The notes under the pieces: model-generated
Told to the model about the DNA's origin: nothing
What the model saw: the letters and a program-made list of their open reading frames with translations, nothing else
The model's database searches: none
Program-made: the position numbers and the translations under genes
DNA from: JBBATK01 sp039810585
GTDB lineage: Bacteria; Bacteroidota; Ignavibacteria; Kapaibacteriales; NICIL-2
Direction: 5' to 3'
Assembly (NCBI GenBank): GCA_039810585.1
Contig: JBDHXF010000004.1
Coordinates: 1 to 64,000, forward strand
DNA: 64,000 bases
Shown here: piece after piece, positions 9,310 through 18,343 of the stretch
How the letters are laid out: each line of letters starts with the position of its first letter
How positions within the stretch are numbered: the first letter of the stretch is position 1

Positions 9310-9538
9310 AGAACATGCTCCGAATGTGATACTGTAATCGGTCGTGCTGTCCCCTAGACCCCGTGCACAAAATCTATTACATTTTTAATTCACCACAATG
9401 CCTGCGTGTAGATGCGGATTCCAATGTGTGCTAGCCGAAAGCAAAGACACATCGCATCCGGGTCAAGATTCTTCAGGCGTCGTGATGACCCGTGTGTACA
9501 TTCGTTCGCGTCGGCCTGAGGCAAGAAGTGAAAACGAA

Positions 9539-9574
9539 ACAAGGGTTGTGTACCGTATGGCACACAACCCTTGT
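9539..9574 (-). terminator. Terminator of dnaK
   Basis: A 13-bp perfect inverted repeat (ACAAGGGTTGTGT and its complement, 10-nt loop) lies 27 bp downstream of the dnaK stop. On the minus strand it is followed by TTCGTTTTC, a modest U-rich tract. Confidence 0.75.
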
Positions 9575-9600
9575 TAAACTGAGGAATAGACGGATTTACT

Positions 9601-11526
9601 CTACTTCTCGTCCACCACGGTGAATTCCGCATCTTCAACACCTTGGCCGCCTTCAGAACCCGGAGCTGCGCCTTGCGACTGCGCACCGGCACCGGTATCG
9701 GCACCCGGAGCTGCACCTTGCGATGCACCGGCTTGTTCATACATAGCTGTGCTGGCTTCGTTCCATGCTTGATTCAGAGCATCCATAGCCGGTTTAATGT
9801 CAGCCGGATTGTTCTTGATGGCATCTTGCAAGCGATCCTTCGCCGAGTTGATCTTCGAGACATGATCTTCGCTCAACTTGCCCTCAAAATCCTTGAGTTG
9901 CTTGTCGGTTTGGAAGACCAGTTGATCGGCTTGGTTGCGTGTTTCTACTTCTTCCTTCATCTTCTTGTCTTCAGCCGCGTGTTCCTGTGCATCTCGCTTC
10001 ATCTTTTCAACTTCGTCTTTTGATAAGCCGGATGACGAGGTAATACGGATGCTCTGTTCTTTGCCGCTGGCGCGGTCCTTAGCGGACACGTTCAGGATAC
10101 CATTGGCATCGATATCAAAAGTCACTTCCACTTGCGGTACACCACGCGGTGCCGGTGGAATTCCATCCAGGTGGAAGCGTCCGAGCGAGCGATTATCGCG
10201 CGCCATTTGACGTTCTCCTTGAAGGATGTGTACTTCCACGGTGGCTTGATTGTCGCTCGCCGTCGAAAACGTTTCCGACTTCTTAGTTGGAATGGTGGTG
10301 TTAGCCTGAATCATCGGTGTCAACACTCCACCAAGCGTTTCGATACCAAGTGTCAGCGGCGTCACGTCCAGCAGCAGCACATCGGTCACTTCACCGGTCA
10401 GCACTGCGCCTTGGATGGCGGCGCCGACAGCAACCACTTCGTCCGGGTTCACACCTTTGCCGGGTTCCTTGCCAAAGAAATTCTTCACCAAGTCTTGAAT
10501 CTTCGGGATGCGGGTTGAACCGCCAACCAAGATTACTTCATCGATTTGTGCGGGACTGAGCTTGGCATCCTTCATGGCTTGTTCGCAGGGTTTCAGCGTG
10601 CGTTCGAAGAGATCGGCGCAGAGTTGTTCAAACTTTGCACGGGTGATGCTCAGGTTCAAGTGCTTCGGACCTTCGGCTGTTGCGGTGATGAAGGGCAAGT
10701 TGACATCGGTCTGCAGCATTTGCGACAACTCGATCTTGGTCTTCTCTGCCGCTTCGCGCAAGCGTTGAAGCGCCATCGGATCGGTGCGCAGGTCGATGCC
10801 TTCGGTCTTCTTGAATTCATCAGCCAAATAGTCAATCAAGCGTAAATCGAAGTTGTCACCGCCAAGGTGGGTGTCACCATTGGTGGACTTCACTTCAAAC
10901 ACGCCATCGCCTAACTCAAGAACCGAAATATCGAAGGTACCACCACCAAGGTCGTACACAGCAACAGTCATGTTCTTGCCTTTCTTGTCCAAGCCATACG
11001 CCAGTGCAGCAGCGGTCGGTTCGTTCACGATACGGCGAACGGTAAGACCGGCAATTTCGCCGGCGTCTTTGGTGGCCTGACGTTGCGCATCGTTGAAGTA
11101 GGCGGGAACCGTGATGACGGCTTCGGTGATTTTTTGTCCTAAGTAATCTTCAGCCGTCTGTTTCATCTTCTGCAGAATCATCGCCGAGATTTCCGGCGGT
11201 GAGTAGAGACGTCCGTCAATATCAACGCGGGCGCTGTTGCCTTCACCTGGCTTGATGCTGTAAGGCACCAGCTTGGTTTCTTCGTTGACTTCGTCCATGC
11301 GACGACCCATAAAGCGCTTGATCGAGTAGATCGTGTTGCGCGGGTTGGTGATAGCCTGACGCTTTGCAGCTTGGCCTACCAAACGTTCTCCGGACTTGGT
11401 GAATGCAACGATGGATGGCGTTGTGCGCATTCCTTCGGCGTTGGCGATCACCACAGGTGCCGAACCTTCCATCACGGACACACAGGAATTCGTGGTCCCA
11501 AGGTCGATTCCAATAACTTTACTCAT
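9601..11526 (-). CDS. dnaK: Molecular chaperone DnaK (Hsp70)
   Basis: ATP-dependent cytoplasmic chaperone. The 641-residue length is standard. The ATPase domain shows GIDLGTTNSCVSV at the N terminus, AVYDLGGGTFDIS near residue 190 and VGGSTRIPKI near 340. The substrate-binding domain has VTPLTLGIETLGG and the linker region. The C terminus is a Gly/Ala/Gln-rich disordered tail ending EFTVVDEK. It is preceded by AAAGGAAAG as ribosome binding site. No grpE or dnaJ lies nearby; the closest stress gene is the hsp20 upstream at 11815-12273, separated by ~290 bp and a hairpin, so dnaK probably has its own promoter. Confidence 0.98.
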   Translation of the reverse strand: MSKVIGIDLGTTNSCVSVMEGSAPVVIANAEGMRTTPSIVAFTKSGERLVGQAAKRQAITNPRNTIYSIKRFMGRRMDEVNEETKLVPYSIKPGEGNSARVDIDGRLYSPPEISAMILQKMKQTAEDYLGQKITEAVITVPAYFNDAQRQATKDAGEIAGLTVRRIVNEPTAAALAYGLDKKGKNMTVAVYDLGGGTFDISVLELGDGVFEVKSTNGDTHLGGDNFDLRLIDYLADEFKKTEGIDLRTDPMALQRLREAAEKTKIELSQMLQTDVNLPFITATAEGPKHLNLSITRAKFEQLCADLFERTLKPCEQAMKDAKLSPAQIDEVILVGGSTRIPKIQDLVKNFFGKEPGKGVNPDEVVAVGAAIQGAVLTGEVTDVLLLDVTPLTLGIETLGGVLTPMIQANTTIPTKKSETFSTASDNQATVEVHILQGERQMARDNRSLGRFHLDGIPPAPRGVPQVEVTFDIDANGILNVSAKDRASGKEQSIRITSSSGLSKDEVEKMKRDAQEHAAEDKKMKEEVETRNQADQLVFQTDKQLKDFEGKLSEDHVSKINSAKDRLQDAIKNNPADIKPAMDALNQAWNEASTAMYEQAGASQGAAPGADTGAGAQSQGAAPGSEGGQGVEDAEFTVVDEK

Positions 11527-11726
11527 GGTCTTTCCTTTGATAAGTGAATTGTGATTGTTTACGTTGTTTCTCGATCAAATGACTCGAACTCACGACACTG
11601 TTCATTGTTTGATCTTGTGTGGCACGAGAGGCGTGTCGTCTTGTCACAGCAGATCAATCAGCCGGTGCGTCCGAGAGCGCGGGCGAAGCCCGCAGGCGTT
11701 GAAGAGCATCTCTTGCCGATCAGTCA

Positions 11727-11760
11727 GGAAGAGCAGCGTTCATTGCAACACTGCTCTTCC
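11727..11760 (-). terminator. Hairpin between hsp20 and dnaK
   Basis: A perfect 10-bp stem GGAAGAGCAG/CTGCTCTTCC with a 14-nt loop lies 55 bp after the hsp20 stop. A second hairpin GCGGGC-TTC-GCCCGC type is at about 11681-11698. Neither is followed by a strong U-tract, so they may attenuate rather than fully stop transcription from hsp20 into dnaK. Confidence 0.45.
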
Positions 11761-11814
11761 CGTAGATCTCGTCCCTCCTCACGGCGCGGAAAGTTATCCG
11801 ACGCTCATGAGTGC

Positions 11815-12273
11815 TTACTTTACTTCGATGCTCTTTACTTGCGGCTTTTGGTCTTCCTTCTTGGGGATAGACAGACTAAGCACACCGTTTTCGAAGCGGG
11901 CTTCAATGCTGTCGTCAGCAACGTTATCCGGCAACGTGAACGAGCGTGAGAATGATCCGTAGCGACGTTCAACGCGATGGAAGTTCTTGCCTTCCTTCTT
12001 TTCTTCTTGCTTGCGTTCGCCACTTACGGTAAGAACGCGGTTTTCGTCGACGGCTACATTCACGGCTTCCTTCGGTACACCGGCAAGTTCCATGGTGATG
12101 GTAAAGTGCGTGGCGTCCTCAGCAATGTCCACCCGTGGGCTGATGGTGCTCGTGGCGTTGAAGGTATTACGATCGAACACAACGCCTCCGCGATCCATCT
12201 CGTTCATGAAGTGATTCATGCGACGAACTGCGTTGTCAAATCCGAAAGCCGGGTTCATGCGTACAAGTTTCAT
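11815..12273 (-). CDS. Small heat-shock protein, Hsp20 family (first copy)
   Basis: An ATP-independent holdase that binds unfolding proteins. Its 152 residues comprise a short N-terminal arm (Met/Phe/Asn-rich, residues 1-45), an alpha-crystallin domain at about residues 46-140 starting SPRVDIAEDATHFTI, with the family motif AGVPKEAVNVAV and the closing FENGVLSLSIPK, and a short tail. The start is preceded by AAAAAGGAG at good spacing. A striking inverted repeat sits between an apparent -10 box and the start codon (separate entry). A second, more divergent hsp20 is at 55525-55968. Confidence 0.96.
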   Translation of the reverse strand: MKLVRMNPAFGFDNAVRRMNHFMNEMDRGGVVFDRNTFNATSTISPRVDIAEDATHFTITMELAGVPKEAVNVAVDENRVLTVSGERKQEEKKEGKNFHRVERRYGSFSRSFTLPDNVADDSIEARFENGVLSLSIPKKEDQKPQVKSIEVK

Positions 12274-12312
12274 AACAAACTCCTTTTTGGTATGGTGATG
12301 TTTTTGATTGAT

Positions 12313-12352
12313 GTCGGTTTGGAACGTTCTTCAAACCGACACGATCATATAT
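12313..12352 (-). promoter_or_regulatory. hsp20 leader: inverted repeat after a TATATAT box
   Basis: Arms GTCGGTTTG (12313-12321) and CAAACCGAC (12332-12340) form a perfect 9-bp inverted repeat whose 10-nt spacer contains the palindrome GAACGTTC. On the minus strand it directly follows TATATATGAT (about 12343-12352), which could be a -10 box. The repeat would then be near the transcription start and in the 5' leader, about 40 nt before the ATG. It could be a repressor operator or a 5' mRNA hairpin. It is not a CIRCE element. Further upstream is TGTCA-AAA-TGACA (12402-12414). Confidence 0.5.
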
Positions 12353-12435
12353 AGCAATCCCGTGCCAAAGGACTTTCGAGGAGATTTCAGTGAGGAAAAT
12401 GTGTCAAAATGACAGGTGGGCGTTGAATGATGGTG

Positions 12436-12458
12436 AAAAAGTGTCGTTTATTACGACA
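12436..12458 (-). terminator. Terminator of sixA operon
   Basis: On the minus strand TGTCGT-AATAA-ACGACA is followed by C and five T residues, 12 bp after the sixA stop. The stem is short (6 bp) but the U-tract is clear. It ends the SDR-patatin-sixA transcript. Confidence 0.7.
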
Positions 12459-12470
12459 TTTTGTCAGCCC

Positions 12471-12956
12471 CTATTCCGGCAAAAACAAGGTGTCCTCAAC
12501 ACTGCAATCTTGGAATAGGTCGCTCCAAGAGTCCACTGTAAGCTGCAGCAGTGCGGCTCCGCTCGTGGGAAGAGAGAGTGTGCAGTGTGCACACAGGAAA
12601 GTGAGGAGTTCGCTCACGCCCGGGTTATGGCCAACGATAGCGCAGCAGTGAACCGTGCCGTCGACATCCTCCAGCATCGATCGCATGAGCTCTTCACCCG
12701 CGAGATACAAGTCATCTCGGTAAAGCTGTTGCCCTGCTTGTAAACCGAGGGCTTCGCACAGGGCGGCACTAGTTTCCCGGGTACGTCGAGCTGAGGAGCT
12801 GAGCAGTAACTCCGGATGAATATTGGCCTGACGTATAATACGAGCCAGCTTCGCTGCCTCATCGCGACCTCGTGCACTTAAGGGGCGTTGGAAGTCGTTG
12901 ATGCCGGCCGAAACGTCTTCAGCCTTCGAGTGTCTGACGATAAGCAGTGATTTCAT
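12471..12956 (-). CDS. sixA: SixA-like phosphohistidine phosphatase
   Basis: A histidine-phosphatase (phosphoglycerate-mutase fold) protein of 161 residues, the size of SixA. The catalytic RHSKAED motif is at residues 8-14 (phospho-accepting His), the SSARRTRETS Arg region is near 55-65, and the second catalytic His is in VGHNPGVSE near 110. E. coli SixA dephosphorylates phosphohistidine on phosphotransfer proteins; the target here is unknown. It starts 2 bp after the stop of the patatin gene, so it is the last cistron of a three-gene operon, an unusual context linking a phosphatase to an outer-membrane lipase. Confidence 0.88.
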   Translation of the reverse strand: MKSLLIVRHSKAEDVSAGINDFQRPLSARGRDEAAKLARIIRQANIHPELLLSSSARRTRETSAALCEALGLQAGQQLYRDDLYLAGEELMRSMLEDVDGTVHCCAIVGHNPGVSELLTFLCAHCTLSLPTSGAALLQLTVDSWSDLFQDCSVEDTLFLPE

Positions 12957-12958
12957 AG

Positions 12959-15511
12959 CTATTGAAAACGCATACCGATACTGAAATACAGGGTGTAGGG
13001 ACCGAGTGACACCCCGTTTGGATTTTTTTGGAAGAAGAAGGCACGACCAAGGGCAACTTTGGCAGGACCTAATGGCGTATCAAATGCCAAGGCCGTGCCA
13101 ATTCCGTGACGCAGGTCACCAAGGCGTATTGCCTGCATGGTTGACCACACGCCGCCAATATCGTAACGCAGGGACACATAGGTATCGAAGAGCAAGTGAA
13201 CCGGAACCTTGTATCGATACTCAAGTTGAGCCAGCGCCAGTTGTCGTCCTACTTGTTCGTCTTCGCGCATTCCATAGAACAGATCTTCACCTCCCAGGCG
13301 ATAGAACTCAGGAGCAGGAAGCAGAGCGTCGGCAAAGGCGAATTTGAAAACCGGACTCAGACTATGATTGCCGGTAGTGAACGTATTCTTTAAGGTAAAC
13401 TCAGCCTTCGAGAATTGCGGTGTTTCGGGGTCTTCCAGAATCGAGCGCTCGAGACGCAACGAAAGAACACGCCCTGTGGTCGGGAAATCGGCTCGATCCT
13501 GTTTATCAAAAACGGTACTGATGGAGATCGTGCCGAGAGGACGGAAATCGCGCTGCGAGGTACTATCACCTAACCGAAAACTTCGCTGTGCTTCATAGCG
13601 AAACTCAGCGGTCACCTGACCGGAGGTTTCCACCTGTCGTCCAAACAGCACTCGCAATCCGGCATGCTGCTCGAGTTCGTCGCCCACAGCAACGGACTCA
13701 AACCGTGCTCTGCTGATTTGGTTCTGAGAAAACAGAACGTGGTTCTTGGAATTCATGTAGGCTGAGGCTTTGATGGTCCAGTAGGAGTCCATGATCCGTG
13801 GAATTTCAACGCGACTCTGTACCACGAAGTTCCTATTTCCGCCGCCGGCTTGAAGGCCAAAGCGCACTCCTGTCGAGAGGATATTCTCTTGTACAAAGTC
13901 AGCATTGAGCTGGGTATTACGCTCGTTATCAACGCGGCCTCCAATGCGTAGTACTTGCGAGCCACGCTCGACCACATTCACGCGGACAGCGATGCCGCTG
14001 TTTTCGGGACTCAGGCTTCGAATTTCTATTCCAACTTCACTAAACAAGTCGGTGTTGTTGATGGTCTCCAAGCCGCGCAGAATATCCTCTGCATCGGGCT
14101 TATCGCCGATACGGATATTCAGTTCTCGAGCAACAAAGTGTTCACTCACGCTGTGATTTCCGGTAACGGAGAGGATGCGCACAATCCCTTCGTCGATGGT
14201 GACCCGCATCACTCCATCGGCGGGATCGAATCCTAACTCACGAATACCGGCAAAGGTATTTGCGTTTCGGCGGCAGGCACGTAAAATGAGTTCCGTCGTC
14301 TCAGCTCTGTGAAAGGTACTTCCCTTTAATTCCTCAATGGCCGAGCGCAACAAGGAGTCGTTGCAGAAAACAAGCACTTCTCGTATCAGTGAGTCGGCCG
14401 TGCCGGATTTTGTAAGCGTATTGCTTGGCGCTTTGGTCGCCACACCATGCTCGGCCAGGATACGCAGGAGTTCCGGGAGCTGGCGTCGCGCTTCCTCACG
14501 CCCCACCGTGATCAGTGAATCCAAGTTTGAAAAATCTGTATTGAGGTGTGACCCAATGGGTGGACTAATGGTAATGGTGGCGTTATTGCTTGCCTGTCGG
14601 TTAAACTGTGTTTCCATCACCGACACTACCTGATCGGCAACATTCCATGGTTTATCGAGTGCGTTGGTGGGAAGCAGTGGCGAAATGGTGTTAATCACTA
14701 CGATGATATCGGGATGAAATTCGGCGGCAACTTGCGTAGGGATGTTGGCCAGTAGTCCGCCGTCCACCAGAATCATCGAGTCGATATGAACCGGTGTGTA
14801 ACGCAAAGGCAGCGTAGCACTGGCACGAATGGCCTCGACGAGGTTTCCGTGATCGAGTGACACAAGCCGGGCATGAACCAAATCGGTGGCAACGGCACGA
14901 AAGGGATATTTCAACGAATCGAAGTTTCCGTTGTCATGATAGGGAGCGTTCCAGAACAGACGTTGAAAGGGGGCTGTGAAGCGCATCACCCCGGTCACGG
15001 ACTGTGGAACGACGAAGGAGAAGTCGTCAAAGCGCAGCGTCAGCAACGCTCTATCCTGCTCATACTTCTGATCCAAAAACAATCCGTTGCGATCGCGATC
15101 TGCGCCAATTTCGTATTGCTTTTCCCAATCGATGGCTCGAACGATGGAGTCGAGCTCGTGTCCGTTATACCCGGCGCACCACAAGCCTCCTACGATGGCG
15201 CCGATACTCGTCCCTACAACAAGATCCGGATGAATTCCGGCTGCTTCCAATTCCTCGATAACGCCAACTTGTGCAGCACCTCGAGCTCCCCCACCACTGA
15301 GTACCAGCGCGATGTGTGGATGAGGTGGTGTATTGGAGACGTTGTCCGAGGCCTGACGCTCTAGAGTACTGGCATTGACGGCGACACACACACTGACCAT
15401 GACCGCGAGGAAGATGAGGAATCTGGCTCTAGCTACCGCTCTGGCTCCCGCTCTGCTCATCAGCGCGCGATACGGTGATTGTTGGGATGTTGCATGCCGG
15501 TTCACGTTCAC
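12959..15511 (-). CDS. PlpD-type patatin phospholipase / type Vd autotransporter
   Basis: An 850-residue two-part protein. After a basic N-terminal stretch and signal peptide (hydrophobic run ending VAVNA, about residues 31-47) comes a patatin lipase domain. It has the oxyanion hole SGGGARGAAQ near 75, the nucleophile elbow GTSIG near 100 and the catalytic Asp in VDGGLLANIP near 250. Around residues 410-500 lies a POTRA-like segment, and the C-terminal ~350 residues form a BamA/Omp85-type surface-antigen barrel ending in YFSIGMRFQ with a terminal aromatic. This is the architecture of Pseudomonas PlpD (type Vd secretion). The GTG at 15511 overlaps the SDR stop; an internal ATG at 15460 is an alternative closer to the signal peptide. 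Confidence 0.92.
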   Translation of the reverse strand: MNVNRHATSQQSPYRALMSRAGARAVARARFLIFLAVMVSVCVAVNASTLERQASDNVSNTPPHPHIALVLSGGGARGAAQVGVIEELEAAGIHPDLVVGTSIGAIVGGLWCAGYNGHELDSIVRAIDWEKQYEIGADRDRNGLFLDQKYEQDRALLTLRFDDFSFVVPQSVTGVMRFTAPFQRLFWNAPYHDNGNFDSLKYPFRAVATDLVHARLVSLDHGNLVEAIRASATLPLRYTPVHIDSMILVDGGLLANIPTQVAAEFHPDIIVVINTISPLLPTNALDKPWNVADQVVSVMETQFNRQASNNATITISPPIGSHLNTDFSNLDSLITVGREEARRQLPELLRILAEHGVATKAPSNTLTKSGTADSLIREVLVFCNDSLLRSAIEELKGSTFHRAETTELILRACRRNANTFAGIRELGFDPADGVMRVTIDEGIVRILSVTGNHSVSEHFVARELNIRIGDKPDAEDILRGLETINNTDLFSEVGIEIRSLSPENSGIAVRVNVVERGSQVLRIGGRVDNERNTQLNADFVQENILSTGVRFGLQAGGGNRNFVVQSRVEIPRIMDSYWTIKASAYMNSKNHVLFSQNQISRARFESVAVGDELEQHAGLRVLFGRQVETSGQVTAEFRYEAQRSFRLGDSTSQRDFRPLGTISISTVFDKQDRADFPTTGRVLSLRLERSILEDPETPQFSKAEFTLKNTFTTGNHSLSPVFKFAFADALLPAPEFYRLGGEDLFYGMREDEQVGRQLALAQLEYRYKVPVHLLFDTYVSLRYDIGGVWSTMQAIRLGDLRHGIGTALAFDTPLGPAKVALGRAFFFQKNPNGVSLGPYTLYFSIGMRFQ

Positions 15512-16398
15512 GCATTCTCGCTATTCTGTATATCCGGGGAGTAGGCTTCCTGCATTCCCAAAAATAAGGGAAGCATAGCCTGGTCGTACAGTTCACGGTG
15601 TTCTGCGCAGCGTAGAACCAGCTCTATGCTATCGTCATGCGTGTACACGTCGTCTGCTTCGTCTTGTTCAATGGACTGTATAATTCGCTGCGCTGCCAGC
15701 TCGGCAGACATCAATTTTCCCAGTGGTGCTCGCGGTACACCGAGGTCGGCAGCTATTCTGCGGGAGCGACGAATTCCCTGCGCAAAGAGATCTCCAATGG
15801 ATGCATCCTCGCTTGCTTGTTGCCACTCGGTGTCCACAGCGGCCGGACAGACTAACGATGCCTGAATTCCGCTCCCCGCAAGTTCAGCTCGCAGCGAGGC
15901 GACGAATCCTGCCACAGCATGCTTTGCCGCCACGTACGCCGAATTGAAGGGATAGCCAATTTTGGCGGCAACCGAAGCAATACACACAATTCGTCCTTTG
16001 TGAACCGTCCGCATATAGCTCAACGCCTCTGCTGTGGTGTACCACAAGCTAAACACGTTCAGGCTGAATATACTCTGCAAGCGCTCGGAAGTTGTGTGTT
16101 CCACGGAGGCACAATTTCCACGTCCGGCGTTGTTGATCAATACATCCAAACGACCATAGTGCCGCAGGCACTCACGAATAAAATCCCTCGCCTGATCCTC
16201 CTCACTCAGGTCACAAACCTGTTCGAAAACGTTGACGCCGTATTCGCGGGCGCGCGCTGCGACGTCTGCTAATCGATCGGCGCGTCGGGCGCAGATGGCA
16301 AGGCTCACTCCGCGTGAGGCTAACTCGAGTGCTAGCGCAGCACCGAGGCCTGACGAAGCCCCCGTGATAGCGACAACAGTCTGCGAATGAAGCTGCAT
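15508..16398 (-). CDS. Short-chain dehydrogenase/reductase
   Basis: Classical SDR, 296 residues from the ATG at 16398, with NAD(P)-binding TGASSGLG near residue 12, the NNAG motif (VLINNAGRG) near 90, catalytic Ser in CIASVAAKIG and YVAAK near 160. It probably reduces or oxidises a small carbonyl/alcohol; the substrate is not deducible. The start was chosen so that the protein begins MQLHSQTVVAITGASSG; the open frame extends 25 codons further without family similarity. The stop overlaps the patatin start (GTGA), implying translational coupling of a cytoplasmic dehydrogenase to an outer-membrane lipase. Confidence 0.9.
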   Translation of the reverse strand: MQLHSQTVVAITGASSGLGAALALELASRGVSLAICARRADRLADVAARAREYGVNVFEQVCDLSEEDQARDFIRECLRHYGRLDVLINNAGRGNCASVEHTTSERLQSIFSLNVFSLWYTTAEALSYMRTVHKGRIVCIASVAAKIGYPFNSAYVAAKHAVAGFVASLRAELAGSGIQASLVCPAAVDTEWQQASEDASIGDLFAQGIRRSRRIAADLGVPRAPLGKLMSAELAAQRIIQSIEQDEADDVYTHDDSIELVLRCAEHRELYDQAMLPLFLGMQEAYSPDIQNSENA

Positions 16399-16568
16399 GG
16401 TGAAAATCGGGAGAGTGAAACAAGAGATAGGTGGTGCAGATGCTGCCCGCGTATTGTCTGCGTGACGGTGCATGCAAAGAGCAGCTCTCTGTACCGCAGA
16501 CTGTCTTCAGCATTTCGCTTGGCGAATCTCACAGACTCGAAAAGAGTCAGGGTGTCGGTAACGTGCAC

Positions 16569-16844
16569 TTAGTTTCTGAGGATTCGAAAACCATGCTCAA
16601 GATGGTGGTCTACGAGCTCCTGCACGAGAATCTCTTTGACGTGTGAGGCCGGGGGACCGACGTTTAGGACATCGATAAAGGTAGAGAGTTCATTGTGAGC
16701 GACTTGGCAGCGTAGCTCCACTGATCCATCGTCACAATTACGAACAGTACCATTGATCTTCAACCGCTGCGCTTCGCGCGCGCAGAACGCTCGATAGCCA
16801 ACACCTTGAACGCGACCTTGGATGCGAAGCACGAAGACTGGCAT
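16569..16844 (-). CDS. acyP: Acylphosphatase
   Basis: A 91-residue small alpha/beta enzyme that hydrolyses carboxyl-phosphate bonds. Signature GRVQGVGYRAF (catalytic Arg near residue 18) and the Asn-containing second motif INGTVRNCDDGSVEL near 31-45 are both intact. It starts 2 bp after the stop of the VWA-OmpA gene and is therefore co-transcribed with it. A gap of about 170 bp separates it from the SDR operon. Confidence 0.93.
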   Translation of the reverse strand: MPVFVLRIQGRVQGVGYRAFCAREAQRLKINGTVRNCDDGSVELRCQVAHNELSTFIDVLNVGPPASHVKEILVQELVDHHLEHGFRILRN

Positions 16845-16846
16845 TG

Positions 16847-18193
16847 CTATTTGGAGACAATCACGACTTCGGTACGACGATTGAGACGACGACCAAAATC
16901 CGTGTTGTTGTCGGCAATGGGGCGAGTATCTCCAAAGCCTGCAACCTGGATTCGTCGACCATCTATTCCCTTATGTTGCATAAGGTAGAGTCGTGCACTG
17001 GCTGCACGTCGCAGAGATAACTTTTTATTGGTTGCTGAACCACCGGTATTGTCGGTATGACCTTCGATGCGCACGATGACCTTGGGCTGATTCTTCAAGA
17101 ACTCTGCAAGGAGATTGAGTGTCGGGACTGAGTCCGGCAGAACCGCGCTACCTGTGGGAAAGAGTAAATCCTCTATGATCAGTTTGCGTCCGATCTCTGC
17201 AACGGGAATCGTCTTACGCACCAGTTCCTCTTTTTTATCCTTCACGATGGCTACATTGATCGAATCCGGAATTGCCGGTGTATCCGAGCGGTAGGTAATA
17301 GCAAAGAGATTGGTGAGCTGTGTTGAGTAGAGATCAAGAATTTTCCCAAAGTTTGAGTAGAGGTCGAACACCGATCCCCGTGTCCCTTCTGCAATCTGAT
17401 AGTATTGCTTCAGCATCGTCGGCACGATGCAGAAGGTACGGATGGAGCGTTCTTTGAGGAAAGGGATGATTGTTTCGGTCGTAAAATCTACTTTGGCTTC
17501 CTTGCTTCGATCTCCTTTTTGGTGGTAGGGGGCATCGGAAATCAACACGAAGACCTTGTTGGCTGCGGGGCGGAAATCGAGTTTGGAAGCCATGTTCAGG
17601 CCTTCCAACGCGTTTTCCGGTTCTTCGCCGCCACCGACGCAGCGTAGTCCCTCAAACCACGACAGAAATTCATACACATCTGAGGTTGGCTGGTGGAAAT
17701 TCTCGATCACGTCCGAGAACAGAACCAAACCCAGACGATAGTCGATACCGCGGCTGACCAAGCGGGCAACGAAGGACTTAATGTTCTCACGAATTGCTTT
17801 GATGTGTGAGTCCATTCCGCCGGTGACGTCGAGTACGAAAACAAAATCCACCGGCACCCTGTCCTTGACCGAGATTTTACTCACGGAAATAACCTTGTGT
17901 TCGATGCCGTTTTCCAGGACGGTCAGTCCGCGCGCATCGATCGTGTCTAACGGCTCGTTCTGATCGTTCATTGCTTCCACAACGAGACTAATCTCCGGGA
18001 AGCGCTTGATATCGACATTTTGAATGGTAAGGGAGTAGTGTTCTTTGGACTGCACCTTGGCATCTTCGGCCATTTGGCGGTGTCGGTCCTCCGTACTGTC
18101 GGGGCTGGCGGCAGAACTGAGCACCGAGACGAAGCTAAGTACACTCAGCAGACAACAGGTGATGATTGTCCGGAACCGTGGAGGCAACTTCAT
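16847..18193 (-). CDS. VWA domain protein with C-terminal OmpA peptidoglycan-binding domain
   Basis: 448 residues from the ATG at 18193, chosen because MKLPPRFRTIITCC begins a clear signal peptide ending LSSAA. The frame extends upstream, but those residues look non-coding. A linker domain is followed by a von Willebrand A domain at roughly residues 115-315 beginning VDFVFVLDVTGGMDSHI; the MIDAS motif is the DxTxG variant DVTGGM. The last ~110 residues form an OmpA-like domain with GHTDNTGG, LSLRRAASARLYL and VAGFGDTRPI...NRRTEV, which binds peptidoglycan. It is likely a periplasmic or outer-membrane anchored protein. It is first in an operon with acyP. Confidence 0.92.
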   Translation of the reverse strand: MKLPPRFRTIITCCLLSVLSFVSVLSSAASPDSTEDRHRQMAEDAKVQSKEHYSLTIQNVDIKRFPEISLVVEAMNDQNEPLDTIDARGLTVLENGIEHKVISVSKISVKDRVPVDFVFVLDVTGGMDSHIKAIRENIKSFVARLVSRGIDYRLGLVLFSDVIENFHQPTSDVYEFLSWFEGLRCVGGGEEPENALEGLNMASKLDFRPAANKVFVLISDAPYHQKGDRSKEAKVDFTTETIIPFLKERSIRTFCIVPTMLKQYYQIAEGTRGSVFDLYSNFGKILDLYSTQLTNLFAITYRSDTPAIPDSINVAIVKDKKEELVRKTIPVAEIGRKLIIEDLLFPTGSAVLPDSVPTLNLLAEFLKNQPKVIVRIEGHTDNTGGSATNKKLSLRRAASARLYLMQHKGIDGRRIQVAGFGDTRPIADNNTDFGRRLNRRTEVVIVSK

Positions 18194-18295
18194 GAAGGGC
18201 TTGGTAGTGGCTTGTGGTTGGAGCAGAGTTGGTGAGACATCACATACCGGAACGGGGGTAAAGTGGCATGCATTTCGGTCGACCGATCTGAACAC

Positions 18296-18328
18296 AAAAC
18301 CCCTATAAGCGTGGCTTACAGGGGTTTT
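18296..18328 (-). terminator. Bidirectional Rho-independent terminator
   Basis: The inverted repeat AAAACCCC(T)...(A)GGGGTTTT has about 15 paired bases and a short loop, with A/T runs on both sides. It lies 15 bp after the stop of the 18344-19765 gene and before the VWA-OmpA gene, separating the two minus-strand units. Confidence 0.85.
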
Positions 18329-18343
18329 GCGAATACGTAGTGT

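Noticed and set aside
11571..11613. tRNA-like fold upstream of dnaK (GATCAAA/TTTGATC arms with a GTTCGAG loop)
   Set aside because: Only ~42 nt, with no D arm or anticodon arm and a 3-bp T-like stem; most likely chance similarity or a leader hairpin.
12345..12370. Sigma-54-like promoter TTGGCACGGGATTGC upstream of hsp20
   Set aside because: The GG-GC spacing is 9 nt rather than the strict 10 nt required for sigma-54; a TATATAT box immediately downstream offers a simpler promoter.
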